Assembly (NCBI GenBank): GCA_963727755.1
Contig: CAVSHN010000021.1
Coordinates: 1-64,000 of the forward strand
Direction of reading: 5' to 3'
DNA length: 64,000 bases
DNA from: DASYAN01 sp963727755
GTDB taxonomy: Bacteria; Chloroflexota; Ktedonobacteria; Ktedonobacterales; Ktedonobacteraceae
Both the position numbers and the translations under genes were made by a program. Of this stretch, positions 36,419-46,767 are shown in pieces; positions within the stretch are counted from its first letter, which is position 1; each line of letters starts with the position of its first letter. Below the pieces are notes generated by a model that was not told where the DNA came from, searched no databases, and was given only the letters and a program-made list of their open reading frames with translations.

Positions 36419-37159
36419 TTGAATACGATGGTAAATATCTTAATTGTTGATGACCACTCATTAATGCGCCGTGCCGTGCGGGAAGTTGTAGAGCAAGAAG
36501 AGGATCTGACTGTAATAGCAGAGGCAAGCAACGGGCATGAAGCCGAAGTCCAAGCAGCCCACACCCAGCCAGATGTTGTCTTAATGGATGTAGACATGCC
36601 AGACTGCAATGGTTTTGAAGCAACTGAGCGCGTCCTAGCGTGCTCTCCACATTCACGCGTTATTATCTTCACAACCAATTATCAGGATCATCATATTTTT
36701 CAAGCTATTCAGAAAGGGGCCATAGGTTGCATTACCAAAGATATTGAACCAGATGCACTAATTCACGCACTTCGCTGCGCAGCCAACAATCACCTATGCA
36801 TACCAGGTGCATTCGCTGGCCAAGTACTTGCCCATCTGCGAGCAAGCTGGAAACTCCAAAGTTTATCACAGGCATCAACATCTTATACATACCGCACACC
36901 ACGAAATACCAACCAGCATGTAGCTGTTCAAGAGGGAACGGACCAACCGCCCGTTGAGAATACCAGTATTCCACGTCCACTCACCGAGCGCGAAGCACAA
37001 ATTTTGAGTTTAATGCGTATGGGACGTAAAAATCGCGAAATTGCCCAAGAACTTAAAATTGCAGAATCAACGGTCCATAAGCATGTCCAGAATATCTTTG
37101 AGAAATTGCATGCTCGCAACCGTACCGAGGCAATTTATCTGACTAGTTCAGTGGAATAG
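36419..37159 (+). CDS. NarL/FixJ-family response regulator
   Basis: A 246-aa regulator without an adjacent kinase. Receiver: Asp10-Asp11 (IVDDHSLM), phospho-Asp in VVLMDVDMPDCNG, Lys in GCITKDI. A longer than usual linker (about 125-180, Ser/Thr/Gln-rich) leads to the LuxR-type helix-turn-helix (RPLTEREAQILSLMRMGRKNREIAQELKIAESTVHKHVQNIFEKL). The starting ATG is listed at 36419 from a weak GTG/TTG-like context; ATG at 36428 (MVNILIVDDH) fits the family better. Its kinase is likely encoded elsewhere. Divergent from the rpsB operon and convergent with dxs. Confidence 0.9.
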   Translation: MNTMVNILIVDDHSLMRRAVREVVEQEEDLTVIAEASNGHEAEVQAAHTQPDVVLMDVDMPDCNGFEATERVLACSPHSRVIIFTTNYQDHHIFQAIQKGAIGCITKDIEPDALIHALRCAANNHLCIPGAFAGQVLAHLRASWKLQSLSQASTSYTYRTPRNTNQHVAVQEGTDQPPVENTSIPRPLTEREAQILSLMRMGRKNREIAQELKIAESTVHKHVQNIFEKLHARNRTEAIYLTSSVE

Positions 37160-37276
37160 AACATCTTCTGGCATATCGCACATTAGTTGAGATTACACTA
37201 TAGTCCAAAGAGAAAACGCAACTACTTGTTTGGACAAAACTAGACAGGAGGAAAAACTGAAGCATCCTCTCTATCT

Positions 37277-37331
37277 CTGGTGGAGAGCATATATAGACCG
37301 CTAATTGCCTTTTATCTATGTTCTCCACCAG
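37277..37331. terminator. Hairpin between convergent regulator and dxs
   Basis: CTGGTGGAGA (37277-37286) and TCTCCACCAG (37322-37331) are perfectly complementary, with inner partial pairing ATAGA/TCTAT. Lies between the two converging stops at 37159 and 37371, so it may end both transcripts. Confidence 0.55.
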
Positions 37332-37370
37332 ATGTCCTCTTTCTACATAGCATGACACAAAAAGTATTGT

Positions 37371-39309
37371 CTATTTTGCAAGCGCATGCTTTTCAGTACT
37401 AAGCTGCTCACGCACCATATCTTTGATATGAGCAGAAGAGATACCATATAACTCTTTGAGAATAGTCGGCGCACCATGTTCGACAAATGTATCGGGCAAA
37501 CCAATTATCCGAACATCAACATTTTTGATGCCCCGAGATTCCAGTAGCTCAAGGATAGCACTGCCAAAACCACCTGCAACCATATGGTCCTCTATCGTTA
37601 CGAACCGACCCACCGTTCTGGCTAAATGCAGAGATCATCTCTCGGTCAAGCGGCTTAGCCCAGCGAGCATTCACTACCGCAACGCTCAGACCTTCTTCAG
37701 CCAGTTCTTGAGCAGCAAGTTGAGCTTGAGCAACAGTTGAGCCATATGCCAATAGCACTGTATCAACACGCTCAGCTTGCTCCAAAGTGCTAGGGCTGAG
37801 TAACTCCGCTTTACCAACCTCAAGCATATGCAGATCATCGCTGAGAGGCACACCAAGAGCCTTGCCTCGTGGATAGCGTATAGCAACAGGTCCATCCATA
37901 TGAATGGCCGTGTAGAGCATGTGACGAAGTTCTTCCTCGTCCTTGGGAGCCATGAGTTTCATGTTGGGGAGAATACGCATATAGGCAATATCGAAAACAC
38001 CATGTTGTGTCTGACCATCCTCACCCACAATACCTGCACGATCCAAGGCAAAAACGACGTGGAGATTCTGCACACAGATATCATGCATAATCTGATCGAA
38101 CGAACGCTGCAAAAAAGTCGAATAGATTGCCACAACTGGACACATACCACCAACCGCTAGGCCACCAGCAAAGGTCACGCCATGCTGCTCAGCTATACCT
38201 ACGTCGAAGAAACGATCAGGCAAGCATTGATGCAACTTTTTTAGGCCAGTTCCACTCTCCATTGCCGCTGTAATACCGACAACAGATGGATTCTGCTCCG
38301 CAATCGTCACTAGCGTATCGGCAAAGACCTCCGTATAGGTAGGAGTATCATCAGCATTCTTATTAATCTTGCCCGTCCTATAATCATACGCACCCGGACC
38401 ATGCCACTCTGTTGCATCACTTTCAGCAACATCCCAGCCCTTACCCTTCTTCGTCACCATCTGCACGATAACTGGCCCATCGACCCCCTTGATATTTTCA
38501 AAGACATCCAGCAAGAGAGAGAGGTCATGCCCATCAAATGGACCAAAAAAGTTGAAGCCCAACTCCTCAAAGACGATTCCACTCTTGCTATGCATAACAA
38601 AGTTCTTGAAACTTGTCTCTGCACGGCCAGCTGTCTCGCGAGCTTTATCACCAACAATGGGAAGACGCTCTATTGAGCCCTTCGCCATCTCCCGCAGATG
38701 TTGATAGCTTGGAGATGTGCGCATCTTGCGTATCCTGCTAAAATGTTGTGAGAGTGCCCCAACATTGTCAGAAATCGATTTTTCGTTGTCATTGAGCACA
38801 ATAACTAGATTTTTCTTCAAACTTCCAGCGTTATTGATGGCCTCCAAAGCCATACCCCCAGTCAATGCTCCATCACCAATCACCGCTACCACTTTGAAAT
38901 CCTGTCCTTGCAAATCCCGCGCAGCCGCAAGGCCAAGAGCAGCAGAAATCGACGTACTCGCATGACTAGCTCCAAAGACATCGTAAGGACTCTCATCACG
39001 CCGTAGATAGCCTGATAAACCTCCAAATTGGCGAATCGTATGGAAACGCTCACGGCGTCCAGTGAGGAGTTTATGCACATACGCCTGATGTCCAATATCC
39101 CAGATAAGTTGATCTTGCGGAGTATCAAAGACAAAGTGAAGAGCTATTGTTAGTTCAACCACACCAAGGTTGGGAGCTAGATGACCTCCCCTTACCGAAA
39201 TCTTTTCGATGATCTCATGCCGCACTTCTTCCGCTAACTGTTCCATTTGTTCCAGCGTCAGAGTACGTAGCTGCTCTGGACCATTAATACCATCAAGAAT
39301 CTTTGTCAC
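37371..39309 (-). CDS. dxs: 1-deoxy-D-xylulose-5-phosphate synthase (frameshift near C-terminus)
   Basis: First MEP-pathway enzyme: thiamine-diphosphate-dependent condensation of pyruvate and glyceraldehyde 3-phosphate. The main frame (39309 to about 37610) has the HLAPNLGVVELTIALH start, IWDIGHQAYVHKLLTGR, the TPP motif GDGALTGGMALEAINNAG...NDN, DRAGIVGEDGQTHHG-like DRAGIVGEDGQTQHG, and RYPRGKALG. A one-base shift near 37612 leads to the C-terminal domain RFVTIEDHMVAGGFGSAILELL ending at 37371. As the sole dxs visible beside a complete MEP set, the shift is more likely sequence error than loss. Confidence 0.93.
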
Positions 39310-39834
39310 ACATTTCCTCCAAATCGCTAAACATCGGATAACTTTCGTCTAGAACAGGAAAAATTATTAGGTCGTACAGGAAAAAATAACTGGCTCAAGA
39401 CGGATAAGACGCTCACAAGAAATATATTTGGGTCTAATCACCAGCTGCCTCACTTCTAATTATAGAAGCCTTCGAATACTACAGCCAAGGTCGCAGCCTA
39501 GAAAATTCATGCACATAGAGGCTTGACAGGCTATAAAATGGCTCTACAAGCCCCCTCAAGCAACTTTTCAGGCATCTTGACAGCTCTAGACTTTCTTTTT
39601 ATTATGATTGCAACTACTCAGGTACCAATCGTACAGATCAACGCAATTCATTGCCATGGGTAGGGGCCCAAGGCATTGTGCCCGCTGTACCATATGCACT
39701 CGCCGTACCCTTACGGCTCTCTTTACCAGCATATATTCTATCTATCCGGATAGATCAAAAACTGAGTGTGCTTTGAGACACACAGGAAGGCAGGAGTGGC
39801 ATGTCAAGCATATGCTTAGAGTGCCACATATGTT
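39310..39834. other. Intergenic region with a 14-bp palindrome
   Basis: No convincing gene in 525 bases. TCTATCCGGATAGA at 39741-39754 is a perfect palindrome, about 80 bases before the next plus-strand gene, and could bind a dimeric regulator. Confidence 0.45.
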
Positions 39835-40393
39835 ATGACAAAAAGAGATAATGACAAAGATTCGGAACGACCACATTACTATTCTCAGTTCTGGCTCGAT
39901 GTAGCAGCAGGACGTCGCATCATCGGCACACCTAAGCTCAATGAAGAGAGTGAGCAAACAGATGCTGAGCTAGTAGAACCACATCCCACAGGAGTATACG
40001 TCAGTAGTCCACAACAAAGTACTACAACCTCCCGTGCCGCAACCAATGGACGAATAGAAGAAGTAGTTTCACCTGAAGTAGAAGAAACTTCTGATGAGGA
40101 ATATGCAGAAGCCCGAAGAAGATCTGGATCTGACATTTTCTGATATAGAGGGTCAGGAGCTTCCAGTCGAGGAGACCGATATTCCGGATATGGATCTTAG
40201 TGCTATCGACGAAGAGGATTATCTTGAGGAAGATAAATCAGGTGAAAATAATGATGTAGTAGAGGAGGAGTTAGAAGAGGAAGAGGACACAGTAGACTGG
40301 GGCCGTGGCCGCAAAAAGCCCAAGCCATCGCGCCAGACCAAAACACCTATCAAAAAGCCAACCAAGCGCGATTCGCGGCGAGGTGGATACTAA
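39835..40393 (+). CDS. Acidic hypothetical protein with basic tail (one frameshift)
   Basis: Two overlapping frames read best as one protein of about 185 aa, with a shift near 40115. The N-terminus (MTKRDNDKDSERPHYYSQFWLDVAAGRRIIG) looks like a short helical motif, followed by a Glu/Thr/Ser-rich disordered part. The second frame is extremely acidic (EEDYLEEDKSGENNDVVEEELEEEEDTVDWG) and ends in a basic, proline-containing tail (RGRKKPKPSRQTKTPIKKPTKRDSRRGG). No domain recognised. The acidic-then-basic order is seen in nucleic-acid-binding or chaperone-like disordered proteins. A terminator follows at 40417. Confidence 0.55.
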
Positions 40394-40416
40394 AACTGGA
40401 CAAGCCATAAACAAAG

Positions 40417-40448
40417 GGGCAGTTCTCTTGTTGGACGAAGAACTGCCC
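40417..40448. terminator. Bidirectional-type terminator between convergent genes
   Basis: GGGCAGTTCT (40417-40426) and AGAACTGCCC (40439-40448) form a perfect 10-bp stem followed by TTGTTT on the plus side and preceded by an A-containing stretch. Lies between the acidic protein gene and gdhA, which converge. Confidence 0.75.
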
Positions 40449-40458
40449 TTGTTTCTGG

Positions 40459-41726
40459 TTAGGGATAAATGCCACGCACTCGTGTCGCCTCTGCTACCCG
40501 TGAGATAGCTAGCACGTTAGCTGCCAAACGCATGTCACAATGATACTGATCGACGAAATTCATGACCGCGTCGAATGCACAATTCATAATCACTTCCAAG
40601 CGTTGCGTAATCTCTTCCACACCCCAAAGAAACTCTGGAGATCCTGCACCCACTCAAAGTAGCTGACCGTCACCCCTCCAGCATTGGCCAGAATATCCGG
40701 AATGACCAGACAGCCCTTCTTGTGGAGGATCTCATCTGCGGAAGGAGTAGTGGGACCATTGGCAGCTTCGGCAATAATACGCGCTTGCACTCGATCAGCA
40801 TTCATAACTGTAATCAATCCTTCAGTAGCTGCGGGAATAAGGATATCACAAGGAACCTCTACAACATCGGCCACTTGCAACTGCTGAGCTGATGGGTAAC
40901 CAACAACAGTTCCTCGCTCCTTTTTATAACGCAGAACTGCGGCTGGCTCCAGACCCGACTCGTCATAGATGCAACCACGTGAGTCACTAACCGCAACAAT
41001 CTTACAACCTTCACGGTGAAAGAGACGTGCCGCGATCCCTCCTGCATTCCCAAAACCTTGAATGCTGACACGTGCTCCCTTCAATGGCATACCGATGTGC
41101 TTTGCAGCCCGCTTGGTAACAAAGAGCACTCCAGTGGCCGTAGCATCATTGCGTCCCTCGCTACCACCAATAGAAAGAGGCTTTCCCGTTACTACAGCGG
41201 GAACGGAAAAACCTTCGTGCATCGAATAGGTATCCATGATCCAAGCCATGATCTGCGGATTGGTATTGACATCAGGAGCAAGAATGTCACAATGGGGACC
41301 AATAATGTTCGCTATCTCAGTAGCATAACGACGCGTCAAACGTTCTAATTCTTCCGGGCTCATGTGTTTAGGATCACAGATGACTCCACCTTTTGCACCC
41401 CCATATGGAATGCCGGCTACAGCACACTTCCAGGTCATCCACATAGCCAGGGCCTTCACCTCATCAAGAGTTACCGCTGGACTAAAGCGGACACCTCCCT
41501 TGGCTGGCCCCCGGGTAACGTTGTGCTGGACTCGATACCCTGTAAATGTTTTGATAGATCCATCATCCATAAGGACGGGGAAATTGACGATGAGTTCCCG
41601 TTTCGGCTTGCGGAGAATCTCGCGCATGTCTTCAGAAAGACCTATCTGATCAGCCGCTAATTCAAATTGCTGCACTGCCATCGTATAGGGATTAAAAGAT
41701 TTCACATCACGGTACAGAACATGCAT
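40459..41726 (-). CDS. gdhA: Glutamate dehydrogenase (Glu/Leu/Phe/Val family), C-terminal frameshift
   Basis: Oxidative deamination of glutamate, or the reverse, with NAD(P)H. Family hallmarks: VNFPVLMDDGSIKTFTGYRVQHN, GPAKGGVRF, the catalytic lysine region YGGAKGGVICDP, DILAPDVNTNPQIMAWIMDTY, and the nucleotide-binding GFGNAGGIAARLF. Near 40627 one T is missing from a T-run, so the read frame ends VWKRLRNAWK; the correct continuation is FFWGVEEITQRLEVIMNCAFDAV...VRGIYP, ending at 40459. Total about 420 aa. An IscB element lies directly upstream and may have replaced part of its promoter region. Confidence 0.93.
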
Positions 41727-41838
41727 ATATCACCTCTCTACTAGACCCACTGACGTCGTTGTACTAGGTCTCGCTCTAACTGCTGAAATCAGATGGCTTG
41801 CTTCCCCATAGAATCGCGGCGTGGAGACCAGCCCCATT

Positions 41839-43157
41839 TTAGGGGGCGGGAGGAAACGCCGCGCTCTCCTTTCTCTGAAAACTATAGCCGTAGCCGTCTG
41901 CCCATTGGAGCTTCTGGCAATAGCGGCTACCAATATCAGTGATAGTCGCGGAGCCTGTGGCAATGGTGAAAGAGCCACTGGCTTTTGCTGACATGCGACC
42001 AACATGAATGCCAGCATTCTTGAGATGTGATGGGACAACAGCTTTCACGATATCGCCTGTGCGGAACCCGTGTGTTCCTTTTTCTTGGCTTTAGTGCGCG
42101 GAAAGCCGTATTTTGTCATCAGGCACATTTGACGACATCCACGCCCGTAAGCCTTTGTGTACAAAGTTTGCACACCTTTTATGCAGAGATGCGCTGGAGT
42201 GCTTTTCCCAATACAACTCGCGTCTAACCAGTGAGTCTTAGGCAACTTGCGGTTTGTCCGGTTAAACTTGGTGAGTCCACCGGAGCCGCACTCGATAGAC
42301 AAACCAAAGTCTTGCAAGCGTCGAAATAGTTCCCAACGCGTGGCATTTACCGCTGCCGCATCCTTAAGCGGTGCTTTAGCCTGAGCAAGAATGTGCTTCA
42401 AGAGATCGGGTTTCTTCTTGAGGAAGTCCTTGATATCCTTGGTACCCTTAGCTGTGTTGCACTTCTCGCATGCCAAGCTGAGATTGCTCACTCGATTTGA
42501 GCCTGCCTTAGCACGAGGAACGATATGCTCAATTTGCAGAGGAACATTCTCCTTACCGCAATATGCGCATTTACGTCCCCACTTTTCGAGCAAATACTCT
42601 CTCACTTCATATCCTGTAAGTGTGCCTTGTCGATACTCTGTGCCACTAATCTCAGGATTTTCCAAGAGTTGCATATCGAACTTCACTAGCTCAAGACTAA
42701 TGGCTGTGATCCGGCATAGGCGTGAGAGTCGAGTAACCCAAGTGAGTACGTTGGCAATCCGACTCAAGAGCGATGGGGCTAACCACCCTTCTTCCGTCTT
42801 CTGTTTTGCCATCGTGGTTTGCGATAGCGGGTATGGCGTGCTCGTCTGCCTCTGCGTGAACCTCGTCGATAGTCTAAGCTCTTTTTGATGGCCTGCCCAC
42901 GATGAGCCAACTCCGCTGCATAGACGACTCTGCCGCTAGCATCATCAACAACTGCAATGCCCGTAGTTCTAGAGCCTGGATCTAGCTTGATCCGTAAATC
43001 GGGAATCTTTCGGACTTTCAACTGTATACTTCAGAATGATCGCGAATGGAAATCTGCGATATATTGCAGCTTTACCCGTACCTAGCAGTATTCTTGCTTT
43101 AGCCTCATGGCATGGAGCAAGCGGTACTTTATTAGTGTCCATGACGAAAACTGACAT
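41839..43157 (-). CDS. iscB: IscB RNA-guided HNH/RuvC endonuclease (three apparent frameshifts)
   Basis: Ancestor-type relative of Cas9 in OMEGA systems. In order: the PLMP start (SVFVMDTNKVPLAPCHEAKARILLGTGKAAIYRRFPF), RuvC-I aspartate in IKLDPGSRTTGIAVVD, the Arg-rich bridge helix (SRRGRRARHTRYRKPRW), RuvC-II glutamate in ISLELVKFDMQ, the HNH domain CAYCGKENVPLQIEHIVPRAKAGSNRVSNLSLACEKCN, RuvC-III with HWLDASCIG, and a C-terminal PI-like part (VVPSHLKNAGIHVGRMSAKASGSF). Shifts at about 43010, 42800 and 42058 break the frame, though all catalytic residues remain. Corrected length is about 435 aa, normal for IscB. As read it is not translatable in full. Confidence 0.88.
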
Positions 43158-43436
43158 GTGTAAATTTCCTTTCGGACCCTGGAAACCCAGGTGATGTTTG
43201 CCTCGACAATGTTATCGACCCGGTACTTTCTGATGAGCACTGGCTTAACCCTTGTACACCTGTTTAACCCACCAGTTCTAGAGCAGCACGCTGGCAACGC
43301 ACGTGCAGGTAGGAACTTGAACTCTCATCGATAACGTAGCAGAGTCGCCTCTGCTGAGTCTGGTCATGTGAGCTTACGAAACGGCGCTGGGGCCATACCG
43401 CAAGCCCACCCCCTTCTAGGGGGTCGGGTTCATGAC
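43158..43436 (-). ncRNA. Predicted omega-RNA of the IscB element
   Basis: In known IscB loci the guide RNA lies just upstream of iscB and takes its 5' guide from sequence outside the left end. Here the 280 bases between the left end and the iscB start are rich in short stems (CCCCCTAGAAGGGGG at 43411-43425; GCAGAGGCGACTCTGC at 43339-43354). The predicted guide on the minus strand is ATCGGAGGAGAGTCCAGCTT (43456-43437). Boundaries are by analogy, not seen. Confidence 0.6.
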
Positions 43437-43551
43437 AAGCTGGACTCTCCTCCGATGTTCATCCCATCGTTGTCCTTGCTTTCGTATTTTACCATTCACT
43501 TCCCTGATAAGCTCTAAGTTTCTAGCATTTGTGATTTTTGCACAAAAAAAT

Positions 43552-43626
43552 AAGAGCCTATTCAGGAGTGGTTCCAAAACCGTTGGTTATCCAAGGCTTG
43601 GATCAGGCTTTCCCAAATAAGCTCTT
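43552..43626. repeat. 75-bp element with short terminal inverted repeats
   Basis: AAGAGCCTATT at 43552-43562 and AATAAGCTCTT at 43616-43626 are inverted with one mismatch; the interior has GGTTCCAAAACCGTTGG. It may be a tiny miniature element or relic. Confidence 0.35.
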
Positions 43627-43654
43627 CATGGGTCCCTAGCTTGAGAGCAAGGCA

Positions 43655-45140
43655 CTATGCTTGAAGGCTATCTAGCTTCTTTCTTAAGAGCGTTTGTACT
43701 ATGTCAGCCTTGGCCTGACCTCGTGTCTGTTTCATCACTTGGCCCACCAATGCCTGCATGGCATTCGTTTTGCCACCTAAATAGTCATTTGTGATCTTGG
43801 GATTGTTTGCAATGACCCCCTCAATGATACGCTCTAATGCTGTCTGATCACTAATAGGCGGCTTGATCCCCTTCTTCTTTACAATCTCCTCAGGCATTTC
43901 ACCGGAGGAAAAAGCGTCATCCAGGATTTCCTTGGCTTGCTTTCCCGTGATGCGCTGCTGGTCGAGCAGGTCTAGGAGGCTAGCAAGGGCCTTTGGAGCA
44001 AGCGGACAATCCTGCGCAACTAGTGCATTCGCGTTGAGCAACCGTACAACTTCACTCAAGACCCAGTTACAAGCTACCTTGGCACGAGCATTGCGATCTT
44101 TGACTTGCGAAGCTGCCATGACCTGCTCAAAGTAATCGCCAAGAGTCTTATCTTCCGTCATGACATTGGCATCCTGCACCGAGAGGGCATACTCAGACTG
44201 ATAGCGAGCACGTCGTGCATCTGGCAGTTCGGGCAAGCTGGCGCAAATCTCTTCTACCTGCTTACGACTGATCACCAACGGCGGTAGGTCTGGCTCTGGA
44301 AAGTAGCGATAGTCATCCGCAAATTCTTTCACCCGTTGCAAGACTGTGATGCCCTTCGTCTCGACCCAACCACGCGTCTCCTGACGTATCGTGCCACCAT
44401 CGCGAATAACTGCAACTTGGCGTTTTGCCTCATATTCGAGGGCACGCTCCACAGCACGGAAACTATTCATATTTTTAATTTCCGTTTTGACACCTAGTTC
44501 CTGCTGACCACGAGGACGCACAGAGATATTGGCATCACAACGCAAACTTCCCTCCTCCATTCGACCGGAGGAAACTCCTAGGTAGACCAGAATCTCACGC
44601 AACTTCTGCATGTAGAGGCTAGCCTCTTCGGGGCTACGCATGTCCGGCTCGCTCACAATCTCCATGAGAGGCGTGCCCGAACGATTGACATCGATAAGAC
44701 TATAGCCATCACGATGCTGTGAACGTGCTGTATCCTCTTCTAGATGAACACGGGTAATGCCAATGCGTTGTGTCTGCCCATTATTATCAATCGTCAAGTA
44801 GCCGTCGCGGCTCAAGGGAATATCATACTGCGAAATCTGGTACCCTTTCATGAGGTCGGGGTAATGATAGCTCTTGCGATCAAATTTCGAATTATTCAGG
44901 AATGGAACAATGTAGTGCTAGAGCAGTCATAATCGTATAGGCGACCGCTTGAGTATTAATCACAGGTAAGACGCCCGGCATACCCATACATACCGGACAC
45001 ACATGGGTATTCGGGGCCGCATTGGCATAACCAGTGCTGCACGAACAGAACATTTTGCTCTTGGTGAGCAACTGCGAATGGACTTCAAGGCCAATGACAA
45101 CCTCAAACTCAGTATCAACCAGTGTAGGTGTGCTAATCAT
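43655..45140 (-). CDS. gatB: Asp/Glu-tRNA(Asn/Gln) amidotransferase subunit B (one frameshift)
   Basis: Kinase/transamidase subunit of GatCAB, which converts Glu-tRNA(Gln) and Asp-tRNA(Asn). The start at 45140 gives FEVVIGLEVHSQLLTKSKMFCSCS, with zinc-binding cysteines in CSTGYANAAPNTHVCPVCMGMPG. An extra T near 44900 breaks the frame after HCSIPE; the next frame continues NSKFDRKSYHYPDLMKGYQISQYDIPL, LEEDTARSQH, VDVNRSGTPL-type IDVNRSGTPLMEIVSEPDM, and the C-terminal YqeY-like tail domain. Total about 490 aa. GatA and GatC are not adjacent in the window. Confidence 0.93.
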
Positions 45141-45391
45141 TCTCTAACTTCTCACTTTACCGTAAAATTGTAATAGTCTCGGTCACGAGACCATAGATCA
45201 CTATGACGTAAGGAGCGTGGTCGCACTCAGTTAATCTGATTGAACTAAGTCTAGTCCTTCTCAACTTATTCGTCAACGGGAAGCCAGATTGCGAGACCCA
45301 TGGAAAGACACGAATACCGAGAGGCTTCTCCAGAACCATCTAGTCCGCCAAAAAAGGCAAGAACGTCTTCCGACAATCTTCAGTGTCTCTT

Positions 45392-45898
45392 TCATACTTG
45401 GACTGTATTACACGGCAATCTCATCAAGGAATCAGCGTACCGTGAGTATATATTATGATGCCATTCCTGTTCATGCTTTTCAAGCCATTTTGACCCCACT
45501 GGGGTCTTAAAAAACTCCACCCCATGCTTATCCAGCCAAGTTTCCCATTCTTTCGTCTTGAAAATCCTGTCCGCCAGTCCTTTCTTTAAAATAATACCCA
45601 AAACAACGCTTTCTCCTAGTGTATCTTTTTGAACATGTTCCGGTCTCAACTCCTCAAGGATCTTTGAAAAAGTGAGTTCCAGAAGAGAGGGGGGAGCTTT
45701 CCGCTGAGATGCTTCCTGAGACTCCTGCTGAGATGCTTCCTGAGGCCGCTGCTGAGATGCTTCCTGAGGCCGCTGCGCTTGTTGTCGGACCACATCCATA
45801 GGAGCAACTCCCTGCTGCACTCCCTGCTGCACTCCCTCCTGACTACTTTCTCCACGGTGATCCCTTTGACTGCTAGATTGTTCATGTGTTCTACTCAT
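45392..45898 (-). CDS. Hypothetical protein with Gln-rich repeats
   Basis: From ATG 45898, after a good GGAGG, it encodes 168 aa. The first third is Gln/Ser/Arg-rich with GVQQGVQQG and two RPQEASQQ units plus a degenerate third; the rest is a compact helical region (LLELTFSKILEELRPEHVQKDTLGESVVLGIILKKGLADRIFKTKEWETWLDKHG) with several Trp residues and ends EWHHNIYSRYADS. No membrane helix. No family recognised. The leader contains three tandem GATCTTCTCT-type units (45913-45945). Confidence 0.5.
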   Translation of the reverse strand: MSRTHEQSSSQRDHRGESSQEGVQQGVQQGVAPMDVVRQQAQRPQEASQQRPQEASQQESQEASQRKAPPSLLELTFSKILEELRPEHVQKDTLGESVVLGIILKKGLADRIFKTKEWETWLDKHGVEFFKTPVGSKWLEKHEQEWHHNIYSRYADSLMRLPCNTVQV

Positions 45899-45949
45899 AA
45901 AAGGTTCCTCCTTGATCTTTTCCGATCTTCTCTGATCTTCTCTTGACGT

Positions 45950-46341
45950 ATTGCAAGTCCCATGGTCTCCAAACATGAAGCCCATGCTTCTCCCCATTGC
46001 GCTCTGCATGCAGGTTCCCCATTGGCACCTCCCATGGATTTAGCTTCCCTTGGGTCTTGCGGTCTCATTGGCTCTCATTCAAAAGTCCTTGAGAACTCTG
46101 CCTCAAGCCATCTCAACATGCGTCATCATGACCTTCTCTCTTTAAGAATACCTTGCAGATGCGGTTTTGTCTACGACAGATGAGAGACAACTTCTAGACA
46201 ACTTGATCACAACACCTTTTTGTTTCATGCTTAGCACGCTTTCACCACTAGACCAGGATCTTCTTCTGATAATACTAGTTCACCCTGCATGATTTTTATC
46301 CCTCTGTTGTTAAAAAAACACCGGCTGTACGAAAATTTATC
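45950..46341. other. Intergenic stretch with no convincing gene
   Basis: Short frames here have no ribosome sites or recognisable products. The right end touches the LysR fragment, where a breakpoint must lie. Confidence 0.4.
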
Positions 46342-46513
46342 TGTCCCTGCCTCTGCACAGTCTCTGCGTAGCCAGGGAGTTGTGTATCGTCCATTGGAAG
46401 GCGATATCACACAGATCGAGATGGCCATGGTCTGGCGACGTGATGATCACTCTCCAGTTGTTGAGGCCTTCCTTGAGCTAGCTCGGCAAGAAATGTTTCA
46501 AGCAAGAGGGTAA
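46342..46513 (+). pseudogene. LysR C-terminal fragment, partial duplicate
   Basis: Encodes PASAQSLRSQGVVYRPLEGD to the end ARQEMFQARG, almost identical at DNA level to the last 57 codons of the full LysR gene (49248-49421), with only a few changes (for example CCATTGGAA against TCATTGGAG). The upstream 80% of the gene is missing. The homology runs a little past the stop (TAAACGCCARAGCCC). It therefore marks one copy of a duplicated segment whose left part was lost. Confidence 0.9.
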
Positions 46514-46650
46514 ACGCCAAAGCCCTCATACCCCTCTAGGAATGGCCGAGGTTTAACTTGACACTTTGATGGTGATAGTAGCTTACATCAAAGGACAACT
46601 TATTCTTGGGTCATTCCTATCAATATTTAACGTCGTTTCAAGGGAACGTT

Positions 46651-46700
46651 TGCAATACGCATATTTAAGTATTGCAATGCGACCAATTGATGTATACAAT
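46651..46700 (+). promoter_or_regulatory. Promoter/operator of the TIGR04255 cassette
   Basis: TGCAATAC (46651-46658) and GTATTGCA (46669-46676) are a perfect 8-bp inverted repeat. TTGCAA at 46673-46678 and TACAAT at 46695-46700, 16 bases apart, form a promoter whose -35 lies in the right arm. A regulator bound there would block transcription. The same block is copied at 49435-49481. Confidence 0.55.
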
Positions 46701-46767
46701 GGATAGAGGACGGTAATCCAAAGTTTGAGAGTGCGTCTATGACCTATTCTAGGCTTGTGAGGCATAT

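Larger units (their letters stand above)
41740..43436 (-). mobile_element. IS200/IS605-superfamily element carrying iscB
   Basis: Left end at 43436 (minus strand GTCATGAACCCGACCCCC, then a CCCCCTAGAAGGGGG hairpin), omega-RNA region, then iscB. No tnpA. The right end must lie between the iscB stop at 41839 and the gdhA start at 41726; a CCCGCCCCC...GGGGCTGG stem at about 41822-41850 may be part of it, but the exact end is not resolved. About 106 bases of the left end recur as a solo copy at 61564-61670. Confidence 0.7.
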
